Below, in pieces: positions 24,051 to 31,368 of a DNA stretch of 36,896 bases; position 1 is the stretch's first letter, and each line of letters starts with the position of its first letter. The DNA is from Ruminococcus sp. (GTDB taxonomy: Bacteria; Bacillota; Clostridia; Oscillospirales; Acutalibacteraceae). Made by a program: the position numbers and the translations under genes. The notes under the pieces were generated by a model that made no database searches, was not told where the DNA came from, and saw only the letters and a list, made by a program, of their open reading frames with translations. Location: positions 1 through 36,896 of the forward strand of contig JAFUOM010000108.1 of the NCBI GenBank assembly GCA_017481885.1. Direction: 5' to 3'.

Positions 24051-25424
24051 TTATTTGCTTGGTATTAATATTTCAGAGAACATTCCGTTTACCATATAAT
24101 CTCCTAACATCATCTCTACATCGGAAAGAGTTGAGAGGATGCTGATGTTAACAGTATTCTCAACGTCTGCAAAATCAGGGAATGCGCCTGAGTTTGTATC
24201 GAAAGAGAAGCAATTAAGTGTCAGGTTGAAATCGCTGGCAGTTGCTTTGATAGCAGTACCGATAGCTGAGTACAAATATTCGTCAGGATATTCATAAGTG
24301 AAACGGAACTCGCATCCGTCAACATCACGCTGAATTCTTAAATATGTTGTAGAAATAAGTGTTGTAGGAGTGTGGTTAGATTTCTTTAAGATAGTGATTT
24401 CATCAGTTTCAGGAGTGTAGGTGAGAGTGATTGTGTGTGTGCTGTTAACGCCCTCGCCGTCCTGAGTCAATGTGTAGCACTGGTAAAGTGTGTCGTACTT
24501 TGTGTTTGCTTTAAGGTAGCTTACAACTGCATCAAACTTCTCGTCCTTTGGGTTGTATGACTTTTTAACTTCAAAAAGTGTGTAAGGATTGCCCTTTAAA
24601 TCAGTTGTCATAACGCCTTTGAGATACATAAATGCAAATTGGAGCTGGCTGTTGATGCTTGTTTTGGCAGATTCAAAACTTATGCCTAATTCGCTATTGA
24701 AAATGATAGGGTGGAAATCTACCTTTTTCTTGTCTGCATCGAGAAGCTCGATTTCGCCATACGCTGTGCAATACTCAGAACCATCCATCATAATGCTTGC
24801 GTTGAATGTTGTGCGTTTGTTGTCGTTTGGAATGATAAGCTCGATGCTTTTTTCGTTACCATTTTCGCCTGTGTGGTATTCAATTGTAATGTCACCGCCG
24901 TTTTCGTAGTAGCAGATAGTCATATAGTCAACACCGTTTGTATTAGTTTTGCGGTGTCTGTACATACCAAGCTGTGGGCTGTAGCTTGCGTTGTTTTTCA
25001 TAAAGCTTACAATCTGCTCGTAAACTGTTGTATCTTCCGGCGATGTTTTTTCAAAAAGTGTGCAAGCAACCTTTGCATCGGTTGGGATTCTTGCGATAAA
25101 GCACTGGATAGCTGTTGTGTCCATAATTGAAGTGCCACCATCCCTATCAACGTCAGCGAGGAGCTTCTGTGTGCTGTTAAGACTTACAAGGCTTGCAAGT
25201 GAAAGCTGAACCTGTGTTGCATCTAAGATAGAAATCTCTTTGTCAGCGTCAAGGTCGCCAAGGTATCCGATGATTTTTGCATCTGCTACGTTTTCAAACG
25301 GCTTGCTTGATACATAATATGTCGCAGATGTATCAGCTACGTCTGTCTCAGCAGCACCAGCCATTACTGTTGCAACTGATAAAAGTGTAATAAGTGCAAG
25401 GACTAAAGAAATAAGTTTTTTCAT
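24051..25424 (-). CDS. Secreted protein: N-terminal dockerin plus two copies of the unrecognised domain (family member D)
   Basis: The protein has 457 residues. CGGAGGG precedes the ATG at 25424; a longer frame to 25463 begins upstream of that site. Layout: signal peptide (1-25), S-S-K-P-F-E-N segment, dockerin (about 54-113), then two successive copies of the unrecognised domain: about 135-285 (Y-E-Q-I-V-S-F start) and about 310-455 (F-D-A-V-V-S-Y-L-K start). The internal duplication defines the domain borders: an amphipathic helix, a Tyr-containing strand, a run of alternating beta strands and a closing helix. No cysteine pattern or catalytic motif stands out. It probably heads the operon with the downstream paralogue. 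Confidence 0.86.
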   Translation of the reverse strand: MKKLISLVLALITLLSVATVMAGAAETDVADTSATYYVSSKPFENVADAKIIGYLGDLDADKEISILDATQVQLSLASLVSLNSTQKLLADVDRDGGTSIMDTTAIQCFIARIPTDAKVACTLFEKTSPEDTTVYEQIVSFMKNNASYSPQLGMYRHRKTNTNGVDYMTICYYENGGDITIEYHTGENGNEKSIELIIPNDNKRTTFNASIMMDGSEYCTAYGEIELLDADKKKVDFHPIIFNSELGISFESAKTSINSQLQFAFMYLKGVMTTDLKGNPYTLFEVKKSYNPKDEKFDAVVSYLKANTKYDTLYQCYTLTQDGEGVNSTHTITLTYTPETDEITILKKSNHTPTTLISTTYLRIQRDVDGCEFRFTYEYPDEYLYSAIGTAIKATASDFNLTLNCFSFDTNSGAFPDFADVENTVNISILSTLSDVEMMLGDYMVNGMFSEILIPSK

Positions 25425-25471
25425 TGTACCCTCCGAATTTAAGACAATATGTTGAACAATCAACGTTACTT

Positions 25472-25515
25472 ATTATACACTAATGCACTAAAGCATTTCT
25501 ATGACAATAGTGCAC
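25472..25515 (-). promoter_or_regulatory. Promoter with GTGCAC element, dockerin family member D
   Basis: On the minus strand GTGCAC (25515-25510), 8 bp, TAGAAA (25501-25496), an 18-bp spacer and TATAAT (25477-25472). A second TTAGTGCA lies within the spacer. Confidence 0.62.
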
Positions 25516-25553
25516 AAATTTAAGCTGGTGGCAATTAGGTTTTTTATAAATAG

Positions 25554-25584
25554 AAAAACGGCTGTGGGACCCACAACCGTTTTG
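25554..25584 (-). terminator. Terminator of the CPBP protease gene
   Basis: The stem AAAACGGCTGTGGG pairs with CCCACAACCGTTTT with one wobble or mismatch, and T-rich sequence follows on the minus strand. Confidence 0.85.
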
Positions 25585-25643
25585 TTAACTGACTGCTTTA
25601 TTTTATGCTATGTTAATATTGTACTAGGCTACACGCTGAACAT

Positions 25644-26441
25644 TCAGATGAATATAGCAAAAATGACGAATTTTACAATGTGAGCTGTTGCATGAGCAAT
25701 CATAGCGTAACCTATGCCGTGCTTTCTGAAAAGCTCACCAAATAGATATCCTCCGATACCGTTTAATACAAAGCATCTGATTAAAATGAAAGCGTCAAGG
25801 TCGCCAAAAATACCCACAGTTGCAGGCAGGTGACCTGCGGCAAAAGCGAGTGCCGCTACTATGTTTGCAATGACGTAGGCTTTTTGCGGGATGTTGTTGC
25901 TGTCATATTTTCTGAAAAACAGTTTCCAAACAATCAGTGCGATGAGTGACATAAAGAAAAGTCGCATATAAACTTCCTCGATAACACCGCCGTAAAGTAT
26001 TGATGCAATAACACCGTTTAATGTAAATGAGCTGACATTTGCTGACTGGATTTCAGGATACATCGAACCGCTTATAAAGTGGTCAACGCCTAAAAGCACA
26101 CCAAGGCCTGCACCAAACAGAAGCGAAGTGAGTATACTTTTCTTTTTTAATGTAAAAGGTTTAATAAGCCCGATTTTGTCTGAAACTATGTAACCGATAA
26201 AGCTACATATGAAAGTGTACACTGTTGTTTGTAATGTTGTGATAGCCACAACCATCTCTAAACTACCTACCTGACTTACAGCAGCTTCTACCATCTGGGG
26301 AGCCAAAGTATCAATCTGATAAATGGTTGTGCATATACCGCCGATGATTGCAACAGGTAAAATTATAAGGGTAAATAATAAGGCTTTTTTGATATTTATT
26401 TTTTTGTTGTTTGTGATGATGTTTGTTTTTTCATTTTTCAT
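25644..26441 (-). CDS. CPBP family intramembrane metalloprotease
   Basis: The protein has 265 residues and about seven membrane helices. AAAGGAGG lies 8 nt before the ATG at 26441. The family motifs are present: Glu155-Glu156-x-x-x-Arg160 in I-E-E-V-Y-M-R, His204 in F-A-A-G-H-L-P, and His250/His254 in M-I-A-H-A-T-A-H. CPBP (Abi/CAAX-type) proteases cleave within the membrane; in Firmicutes they are tied to peptide maturation, immunity to bacteriocins or anchoring of surface factors. The adjacent dockerin genes share its strand, but a terminator separates them, so a link is not shown. No peptide gene is next to it. Confidence 0.9.
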   Translation of the reverse strand: MKNEKTNIITNNKKINIKKALLFTLIILPVAIIGGICTTIYQIDTLAPQMVEAAVSQVGSLEMVVAITTLQTTVYTFICSFIGYIVSDKIGLIKPFTLKKKSILTSLLFGAGLGVLLGVDHFISGSMYPEIQSANVSSFTLNGVIASILYGGVIEEVYMRLFFMSLIALIVWKLFFRKYDSNNIPQKAYVIANIVAALAFAAGHLPATVGIFGDLDAFILIRCFVLNGIGGYLFGELFRKHGIGYAMIAHATAHIVKFVIFAIFI

Positions 26442-26759
26442 TGTGTTTTCCTCCTTTGATGCCTCTACTTTAGCGTATTACGTAGCGTTACAAGCAATAC
26501 CTTACGCAAGGGGATTTTTAAAAAAACAGCGAAAAAACTTGATTTTTTGTGTAAAACTGTGGTTTACGGATAGTTACTGGTAGATTGATGCAGTCAGATA
26601 AGCAAAGTCGGTTATACAGGAATTTTACCGCGTGATTTTTGCATCTTGGGTGTGATTTTTGACCACTGAGCTTGATGTTTGTTACAAAATCTTTCGATTG
26701 TAATATACTGTGTACAGTCCCAAGGGACACCACAAAACATAATTCGGAGGTATATGAAA
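26442..26759. other. Intergenic region between the divergent CPBP and LytTR operons
   Basis: It is AT-rich without a convincing gene. Near 26470-26515 there are related GCGTATTAC, GCGTTAC and (inverted) CTTACGC motifs in the region expected for the CPBP promoter. Towards the right, GTTACA (26681-26686), 17 bp and TATACT (26704-26709) form a weak candidate promoter for the LytTR operon, followed by the short inverted repeat GTCCC-AA-GGGAC (26717-26728). Confidence 0.4.
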
Positions 26760-26945
26760 ATGAAAGAAAAGAACGTTAAGGATTTAGTCACTCTTATTTT
26801 TAAGGCACTCGCACTTGCTATGGGCGTAGCGGTTGTAGCACTCTCAATTATGAACGCAATTGATGTTGAAACAGCAATTACAATGCTTGGTATCGGCTGT
26901 GCATCAAGTGGTGCGGCTTTGCTTTGCAAAAGGGGTGACAAATAA
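26760..26945 (+). CDS. Small membrane protein, first gene of the LytTR operon
   Basis: The protein has 61 residues. GGAGG (26746-26750) lies 9 nt before the ATG at 26760; the ATG at 26754 would be only 3 nt away. The layout is a short charged N-terminus, two hydrophobic segments (about 12-31 and 37-55) and a basic end (C-K-R-G-D-K). No family is recognised. Its position 48 bp before the LytTR gene suggests a role in or under that regulatory unit. Confidence 0.7.
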   Translation: MKEKNVKDLVTLIFKALALAMGVAVVALSIMNAIDVETAITMLGIGCASSGAALLCKRGDK

Positions 26946-26993
26946 AAGTCGGCAGTGTATAATTATATCGACAAAACATAAAGAGGTAGAACG

Positions 26994-27437
26994 ATGAAAG
27001 TTACATTTGAGTCGGTTTCAAACGCTGAAACCGAAGTTATTATTAAAGGTGAGATAGGCAATCCTGATGTTGATGCATTGCTTGAGTTTATAAAAAGCAG
27101 AAGTGCAGGAGCTACAAAAAAGCTGATGCTGTTTCGAGAAGACGAACAGTTCCTCATTGACCCTGACGAGGTTGTGTACATAGAAGTAGCGGATAACAAA
27201 GTCAAGGTTGTAACAGAACACGGAACTTTTGAATCAAAGAAAAAGCTTTATGAGCTTAAAGAAATGCTAAACTCCGAACCGTTTGCTCAGATTAACAAAG
27301 GAACGCTTGTCAACATCGATTTTGTAAAATCGGTTTCTGCTGAGTTTTCGGGCAACTATACATTAAGATTAAAAACAGGAAAAGAGACCCTGACAATTTC
27401 AAGAAAGTATTTCAAAGAATTCAAAAACAAGATTTAA
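26994..27437 (+). CDS. LytTR family DNA-binding regulator without receiver domain
   Basis: The protein has 147 residues. AGAGG lies upstream of the ATG. The C-terminal part (about 45-147) matches a LytTR domain: F-L-I-D-P-D-E-V-V-Y-I-E-V-A-D-N-K-V, the F-A-Q-I-N-K-G-T-L-V-N-I-D-F-V motif and the closing L-T-I-S-R-K-Y. The first 45 residues are a small alpha/beta extension, not a response-regulator receiver. LytTR proteins bind direct repeats upstream of the -35. Regulators of this size are typically paired with a membrane protein that restrains them; the DUF3021-like gene follows 12 bp downstream. Targets are unknown. Confidence 0.92.
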   Translation: MKVTFESVSNAETEVIIKGEIGNPDVDALLEFIKSRSAGATKKLMLFREDEQFLIDPDEVVYIEVADNKVKVVTEHGTFESKKKLYELKEMLNSEPFAQINKGTLVNIDFVKSVSAEFSGNYTLRLKTGKETLTISRKYFKEFKNKI

Positions 27438-27449
27438 CGGAGGTATATT

Positions 27450-27845
27450 ATGAGGAAAAGAAATTTGCTTACAGCTGTTTTAACAGGCATAGGTATTGGT
27501 ATTCCTGTGGCACTTATTTGTATGATTTGTATTGGCGGATGGAATCCGATTGTTATGGAATTTTTGGTTTGGACTATTGCATCAGCACTTTTCGGTGTGC
27601 TTTCGGCAGTGACTTTTTCAAACGATAAAATGAATTTGGTTTTAGCAACAGCTCTACATTGCATTGGTTGTCTTTTAATCACAGTCGGAGCTTGTGCAAT
27701 CATCGGCTATGCTGATAATTTCTTTGAGATTTTAGTAGCTATAGCTCCTGTGTTTGCAATAGTTTATGTAGCGATTTACTCAGTGAGTTTTATCTCAATG
27801 AAAATTAACGCTAAAAAAGCAAACGAAGCTTTGAGCAAAAAGTAA
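27450..27845 (+). CDS. DUF3021-like membrane protein
   Basis: The protein has 131 residues and four membrane helices (roughly 8-28, 35-52, 64-88 and 92-115) and a basic tail. GGAGG (27440-27444) precedes the ATG. Size, topology and position behind a LytTR gene fit the DUF3021 family. In LytTR regulatory systems of streptococci the partner membrane protein inhibits the regulator; the same is inferred here. Confidence 0.83.
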   Translation: MRKRNLLTAVLTGIGIGIPVALICMICIGGWNPIVMEFLVWTIASALFGVLSAVTFSNDKMNLVLATALHCIGCLLITVGACAIIGYADNFFEILVAIAPVFAIVYVAIYSVSFISMKINAKKANEALSKK

Positions 27846-27886
27846 TGCATTGTTTTGCTATTAAGCATACAAAATTTGAAAATTTG

Positions 27887-27915
27887 TAGACACCCCACTT
27901 TGGATTTGCTATAAT
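27887..27915 (+). promoter_or_regulatory. Promoter of the membrane protein gene at 27994
   Basis: TAGACA (27887-27892), a 17-bp spacer and TATAAT (27910-27915). Confidence 0.65.
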
Positions 27916-27993
27916 TAAAGGCAGATGTGCAGTGGGGTGATTTTACTATAAATAATCACATAGAGAAAATGAAGGTATGAAGGGAGAATTATT

Positions 27994-28431
27994 GTGAGCA
28001 AAAAAGCTACAAAAATTATAGCTGTTGTAGCAGGTTTGGTTATTATTGCGGTGGCGATAGCGGCAACTGTGATTATGACAAATACAGTAAACATCAGCGA
28101 AAACGTAACAGCAGAAATATACTACGAAAACGTTTCAGACGGTCTTGAAATCGCAGCAACTATATCTGAGGAAGATATGGGAATAATTAGAAAAATGGTA
28201 GATTCAAAAAAGCTTTACAAAGACAAAGAACAGTCAGCAAAGTTTGATGACAAAATATATCTGAGCTTTGTTGAAAAAAACAAAGTGAAAAACTTTTACA
28301 TTTCCACAAACTCAGTTCCACAGCTTAAATATAAAGATAAAATCGTTGAGCTTGAAGAATGGGAGATAGACCAGCTGTACAGCATTGTAGGTAAATACGG
28401 TGCATTTTTACCGTTGAGCAGATTTTCTTAA
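27994..28431 (+). CDS. Unrecognised membrane-anchored protein
   Basis: The protein has 145 residues and starts with GTG at 27994; AGGGAG lies 7 nt upstream. One N-terminal membrane helix (about 8-30) is followed by an outer domain of about 110 residues with regular beta/alpha spacing and many Lys and Glu residues. There is no lipobox and no known motif. The gene has its own promoter and is followed at 65 bp by another membrane protein gene, probably in the same transcript. Confidence 0.75.
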   Translation: MSKKATKIIAVVAGLVIIAVAIAATVIMTNTVNISENVTAEIYYENVSDGLEIAATISEEDMGIIRKMVDSKKLYKDKEQSAKFDDKIYLSFVEKNKVKNFYISTNSVPQLKYKDKIVELEEWEIDQLYSIVGKYGAFLPLSRFS

Positions 28432-28496
28432 TGTGCGGATTTGTGAGTAAGTAAATGTTTTTGGTGAGATAATATCAGTAACGATAAGGTGGTTTT

Positions 28497-28988
28497 ATGA
28501 AGGACAAGAACGCAAAAGCTTCTATCTGGCAACACGCAAGTGTCGTTATGCTTATGGTGTATCTGGCAAGTACATTTTTGATGAATTTAGGTATGTTAAT
28601 CGGACAGTGCTTACAAAGTAATGAAGAGTTTTTTGAGAACTCAGTTTTTTACAACTTGATTTTTGAAGTTTGCTATGTGTTCAGAATATGCCTGACAGAC
28701 TGTGCTTTTCTAAGCCCTGCATCCACTCCACAACTGGAAAGAATCAGATTAATTACTGTTATAGTAACGCTTGTTGTGTGTCTTGTGTTGATGTATCTGG
28801 CGACATTAATATATAAACCGTGTGCTAAACCAGTGATATTAATTTTTGCGATTCTTTTGTTTCTTGACTTTATAGCATCCATCATCTTTATGGTGTATCC
28901 AATGTGGGTTGCTTTGTCGCTGAAAGCAGTTTTAATTGTACTGTTATTACTAGCTCTAGGAAGCTTGAAAACCACAAAAACATATTAG
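28497..28988 (+). CDS. Unrecognised four-helix membrane protein
   Basis: The protein has 163 residues. AAGGTGG precedes the ATG. Four hydrophobic segments (about 14-36, 50-68, 84-104 and 112-155, the last possibly two helices) and several cysteines in the second loop are visible. No family is recognised. A terminator follows directly, so it closes the transcript that starts near 27920. Confidence 0.75.
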   Translation: MKDKNAKASIWQHASVVMLMVYLASTFLMNLGMLIGQCLQSNEEFFENSVFYNLIFEVCYVFRICLTDCAFLSPASTPQLERIRLITVIVTLVVCLVLMYLATLIYKPCAKPVILIFAILLFLDFIASIIFMVYPMWVALSLKAVLIVLLLLALGSLKTTKTY

Positions 28989-28998
28989 AGTAATGTGT

Positions 28999-29026
28999 AG
29001 CCTCTCAATTAATTGGGAGGCTTTTT
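28999..29026 (+). terminator. Terminator after the membrane protein genes
   Basis: AGCCTCTCAATT pairs with AATTGGGAGGCT as a nearly continuous palindrome (28999-29022), followed by TTTTT. Confidence 0.85.
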
Positions 29027-29101
29027 GTATCTTATAGTTGTACTTGGTACAAAAATTCGATAATTTTTTCACGATTTTTCCAAAACACGGCACAAAACAT
29101 C

Positions 29102-29130
29102 TTGATTAAACAGCTTTGTTACGATATAAT
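29102..29130 (+). promoter_or_regulatory. Promoter of the NifU-like/GGGtGRT operon
   Basis: TTGATT (29102-29107), a 17-bp spacer and TATAAT (29125-29130), about 50 bp before the start codon. Confidence 0.72.
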
Positions 29131-29180
29131 ATACCTGTATGAGTTCGTCTCATTAAGAAATTCTGAAAGGAGTTAGTACA

Positions 29181-29873
29181 ATGATTTATTCACACGAAGT
29201 TGAAAAAATGTGTACTGTAGCAAAGGGCCCTAAGCACGGTCCTGCACCTATCCCTGAAGAGGGCAGATGGGTAAAATCTTATGAAATCAAAGATATTTGT
29301 GGTCTTTCACACGGTATCGGCTGGTGTGCTCCACAGCAGGGTACTTGTAAGTTAACTCTCAATGTTAAAGACGGTATCGTTGAGGAAGCATTAGTTGAAA
29401 CAATCGGTTGCTCAGGTATGACTCACTCAGCTGCTATGGCTGCTGAAATTCTCCCTGGCAAGACACTGCTCGAGTGCCTTAACACTGACCTTGTTTGCGA
29501 CGCTATCAACACAGCTATGAGAAACATCTTCGAGCAGCTCGCTTACGGCCGCACACAGACAGCTTTCTCAGAGGACGGTCTCCCAATCGGTGCTGGTCTT
29601 GAGGACCTCGGTAAGGGCTTACGTTCACAGGTTGGTACAATGTACTCAACAAAGGCTAAGGGCGTTCGTTACATGGAAATGGCTGAGGGTTATGTTTTAA
29701 AAACAGCTCTTGATGAGAACGACGAAGTTATCGGTTATCAGTTCGTTAAGGTTGGCAAGATGATGGAGGACATCCGTCACGGTATGTCACCTGACGAGGC
29801 ATATAAGAACAACATTGGTCAGTACGGCCGTTTTGACAACGCTGCTAAGTACATTGACCCAAGAGAAGAATAA
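29181..29873 (+). CDS. NifU/IscU-like iron-sulfur scaffold-type protein
   Basis: The protein has 230 residues. AAAGGAG precedes the ATG. A central region with E-T-I-G-C-S-G-M-T-H-S-A-A-M-A (Cys77) resembles the first cluster-binding cysteine of IscU/NifU scaffolds, and further cysteines (11, 40, 49, 56, 99, 106) could complete a metal site. It carries an extra N-terminal segment and a C-terminal extension (about 140-230) beyond the usual 130-residue scaffold. In Clostridia this protein type is found next to the GGGtGRT protein, as here (18 bp apart). Codon choice is strongly biased, which suggests high expression. The exact role is not established. Confidence 0.85.
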   Translation: MIYSHEVEKMCTVAKGPKHGPAPIPEEGRWVKSYEIKDICGLSHGIGWCAPQQGTCKLTLNVKDGIVEEALVETIGCSGMTHSAAMAAEILPGKTLLECLNTDLVCDAINTAMRNIFEQLAYGRTQTAFSEDGLPIGAGLEDLGKGLRSQVGTMYSTKAKGVRYMEMAEGYVLKTALDENDEVIGYQFVKVGKMMEDIRHGMSPDEAYKNNIGQYGRFDNAAKYIDPREE

Positions 29874-29891
29874 GCAAGGAGGAATCGACAC

Positions 29892-30893
29892 ATGGCAGTT
29901 AAATTTGAAAGCATGGAAAGAAGAATGCCAAAAATCGAGAAGTGCCTTGCTCAGTATGGTATTGCTAATCTCGAAGAGGCTTTACAGATTTGCGTAGATA
30001 AGGGTTTCAACCCATACGACATCGTTAAAGAAGTTCAGCCAATTGCGTTTGAGAACGCTGGTTGGGCTTACACACTCGGTTGCGCTGTAGCAATCAAGAA
30101 GGGTGTTACAACAGCTGCTGATGCTGCTGAAGCTATCGGCGAAGGCTTAGAAGCTTTCTGTATCCCTGGTTCAGTTGCTGAGCAGAGAGCAGTTGGCCGT
30201 GGTCACGGTAACCTCGGCGCAATGCTTTTAAGAGAAGAGACAAAGTGCTTTGCATTCCTTGCTAGCCACGAGTCTTTTGCTGCTGCTGAAGGCGCTATCG
30301 GTATCGCTAGAAACGCTAACAAGGCTAGAAAAGAGCCTTTAAGAGTTATCCTTAACGGTCTTGGTTCGGATGCTGCTTACATCATTTCAAGAATCAACGG
30401 TTTCACATTCGTTGAGACAGAGTTTGACTACTTCACAGGCGAGCTCAAAATCGTTTCTGAGAAGGCATTCTCAGATGGCGAGAGAGCTGCTGTTCGTTGC
30501 TACGGTGCAGACGACGTTAGAGAAGGCGTTGCTATCATGCAGTTTGAGAACGTTGGTGTATCTATCACAGGTAACTCAACTAACCCAACTCGTTTCCAGC
30601 ACCCGGTTGCAGGTACATACAAGAAGTGGGCTATTGAAAACGGCGTTAAGTACTTCTCAGTAGCTTCTGGTGGCGGTACAGGTCGTACACTCCACCCAGA
30701 TAATATGGCTGCTGGTCCTGCTTCATACGGTCTTACAGACACAATGGGCAGAATGCACGGTGACGCTCAGTTTGCAGGTTCTTCATCAGTACCTGCTCAC
30801 GTAGAGATGATGGGTCTTATCGGTATGGGTAACAACCCAATGGTTGGTGCTACTGTTGCTTGTGCAGTTGCAGTTTACAACGCACTTAAGTAA
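29892..30893 (+). CDS. GGGtGRT protein
   Basis: The protein has 333 residues. AAGGAGG precedes the ATG. The name-giving motif G-G-G-T-G-R-T lies at 260-266, followed by G-L-T-D-T-M-G-R-M-H-G-D and the alanine-rich end V-A-C-A-V-A-V-Y. It is a cytoplasmic protein of the GGGtGRT family, widespread in anaerobic Firmicutes and of unknown function. Glycine-rich loops suggest binding of a nucleotide or cofactor (inference). The tight pairing with the NifU-like protein points to metal or iron-sulfur handling. Codon bias suggests high expression. Confidence 0.9.
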   Translation: MAVKFESMERRMPKIEKCLAQYGIANLEEALQICVDKGFNPYDIVKEVQPIAFENAGWAYTLGCAVAIKKGVTTAADAAEAIGEGLEAFCIPGSVAEQRAVGRGHGNLGAMLLREETKCFAFLASHESFAAAEGAIGIARNANKARKEPLRVILNGLGSDAAYIISRINGFTFVETEFDYFTGELKIVSEKAFSDGERAAVRCYGADDVREGVAIMQFENVGVSITGNSTNPTRFQHPVAGTYKKWAIENGVKYFSVASGGGTGRTLHPDNMAAGPASYGLTDTMGRMHGDAQFAGSSSVPAHVEMMGLIGMGNNPMVGATVACAVAVYNALK

Positions 30894-30904
30894 TTAAATA
30901 TATT

Positions 30905-30927
30905 GTAGGGGCGACCATCGGTCGTCC
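30905..30927. repeat. Short dispersed palindromic repeat (GTAGGGGCGA type)
   Basis: TGTAGGGGCGACC faces CGGTCGTCC around AT. It is a sibling of the repeat at 13517. Confidence 0.6.
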
Positions 30928-30955
30928 GTGATTACAACATAAATAGCATAATTGT

Positions 30956-30991
30956 AAGGGAGGGTGTAAACACCCTCCCTTTAGTTTTTTT
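30956..30991 (+). terminator. Terminator of the NifU-like/GGGtGRT operon
   Basis: AAGGGAGGGTG pairs perfectly with CACCCTCCCTT around TAAA, followed by a T-run. Confidence 0.9.
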
Positions 30992-31109
30992 ATTATTCAA
31001 GTTAGACCCATCATCTCTACGTGATTAGGTCTGTTTTATATAGCTATGAAAGGCAGATAGTTGATTACATAGATGAATAAAATATCCTAAATAACACAAG
31101 GTTTCAGCT

Positions 31110-31220
31110 GTGAAGGGCAAAATCAGCGTTATGTACTCAAAAGAGATATACCCTGGAAGTTACAGATGTTACATCGGACAGGTTGCGAATGCGGCAATGA
31201 TTATTGAATATAAAGGTTAA
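31110..31220 (+). CDS. Possible short ORF or gene remnant
   Basis: A GTG (31110) or ATG (31131) opens a frame of 36 or 29 residues ending at TAA 31218-31220. It has coding-like codons (Y-S-K-E-I-Y-P-G-S-Y-R-C-Y-I-G-Q) but no good ribosome binding site. The surrounding stretch 30992-31290 has no other gene; it holds a hairpin at about 31004-31033 that resembles the terminator stem at 31291. It may be a decayed gene end. Confidence is low. Confidence 0.25.
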   Translation: MKGKISVMYSKEIYPGSYRCYIGQVANAAMIIEYKG

Positions 31221-31290
31221 GAGTGGCTATTTAGATTTAAATGTAAGATAAAAGCTGTGTTCGATTAAGCGAATTTTTGATAATTAGAAA

Positions 31291-31332
31291 GACCCATCAA
31301 CGGAGGAAAGCTCTGCTGATGGGTCTGTTTTT
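31291..31332. terminator. Bidirectional terminator beside the C1A protease gene
   Basis: GACCCATCA (31291-31299) pairs with TGATGGGTC (31317-31325), with T residues on the right and A residues on the left. It probably ends the minus-strand protease gene at 31369. Confidence 0.75.
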
Positions 31333-31368
31333 ATGTGGGGTGAAGTTGATAATGTTTTTGTTATTTTA

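Noticed and set aside
24589..25130. Plus-strand ORFs opposite the dockerin gene at 24051
   Set aside because: They are shadow frames. The minus-strand gene has a signal peptide, dockerin and promoter.
25644..26441. Immunity protein of a bacteriocin system (CPBP/Abi type)
   Set aside because: No bacteriocin-like peptide, exporter or modification gene lies nearby; only the protease family can be supported.
26717..26728. LytTR binding site at the inverted repeat before the LytTR operon
   Set aside because: LytTR regulators bind direct repeats; this is a short inverted repeat downstream of the candidate -10.
30992..31290. Riboswitch or other structured RNA
   Set aside because: Only two simple hairpins are visible, and the following gene on the right is transcribed in the opposite direction.
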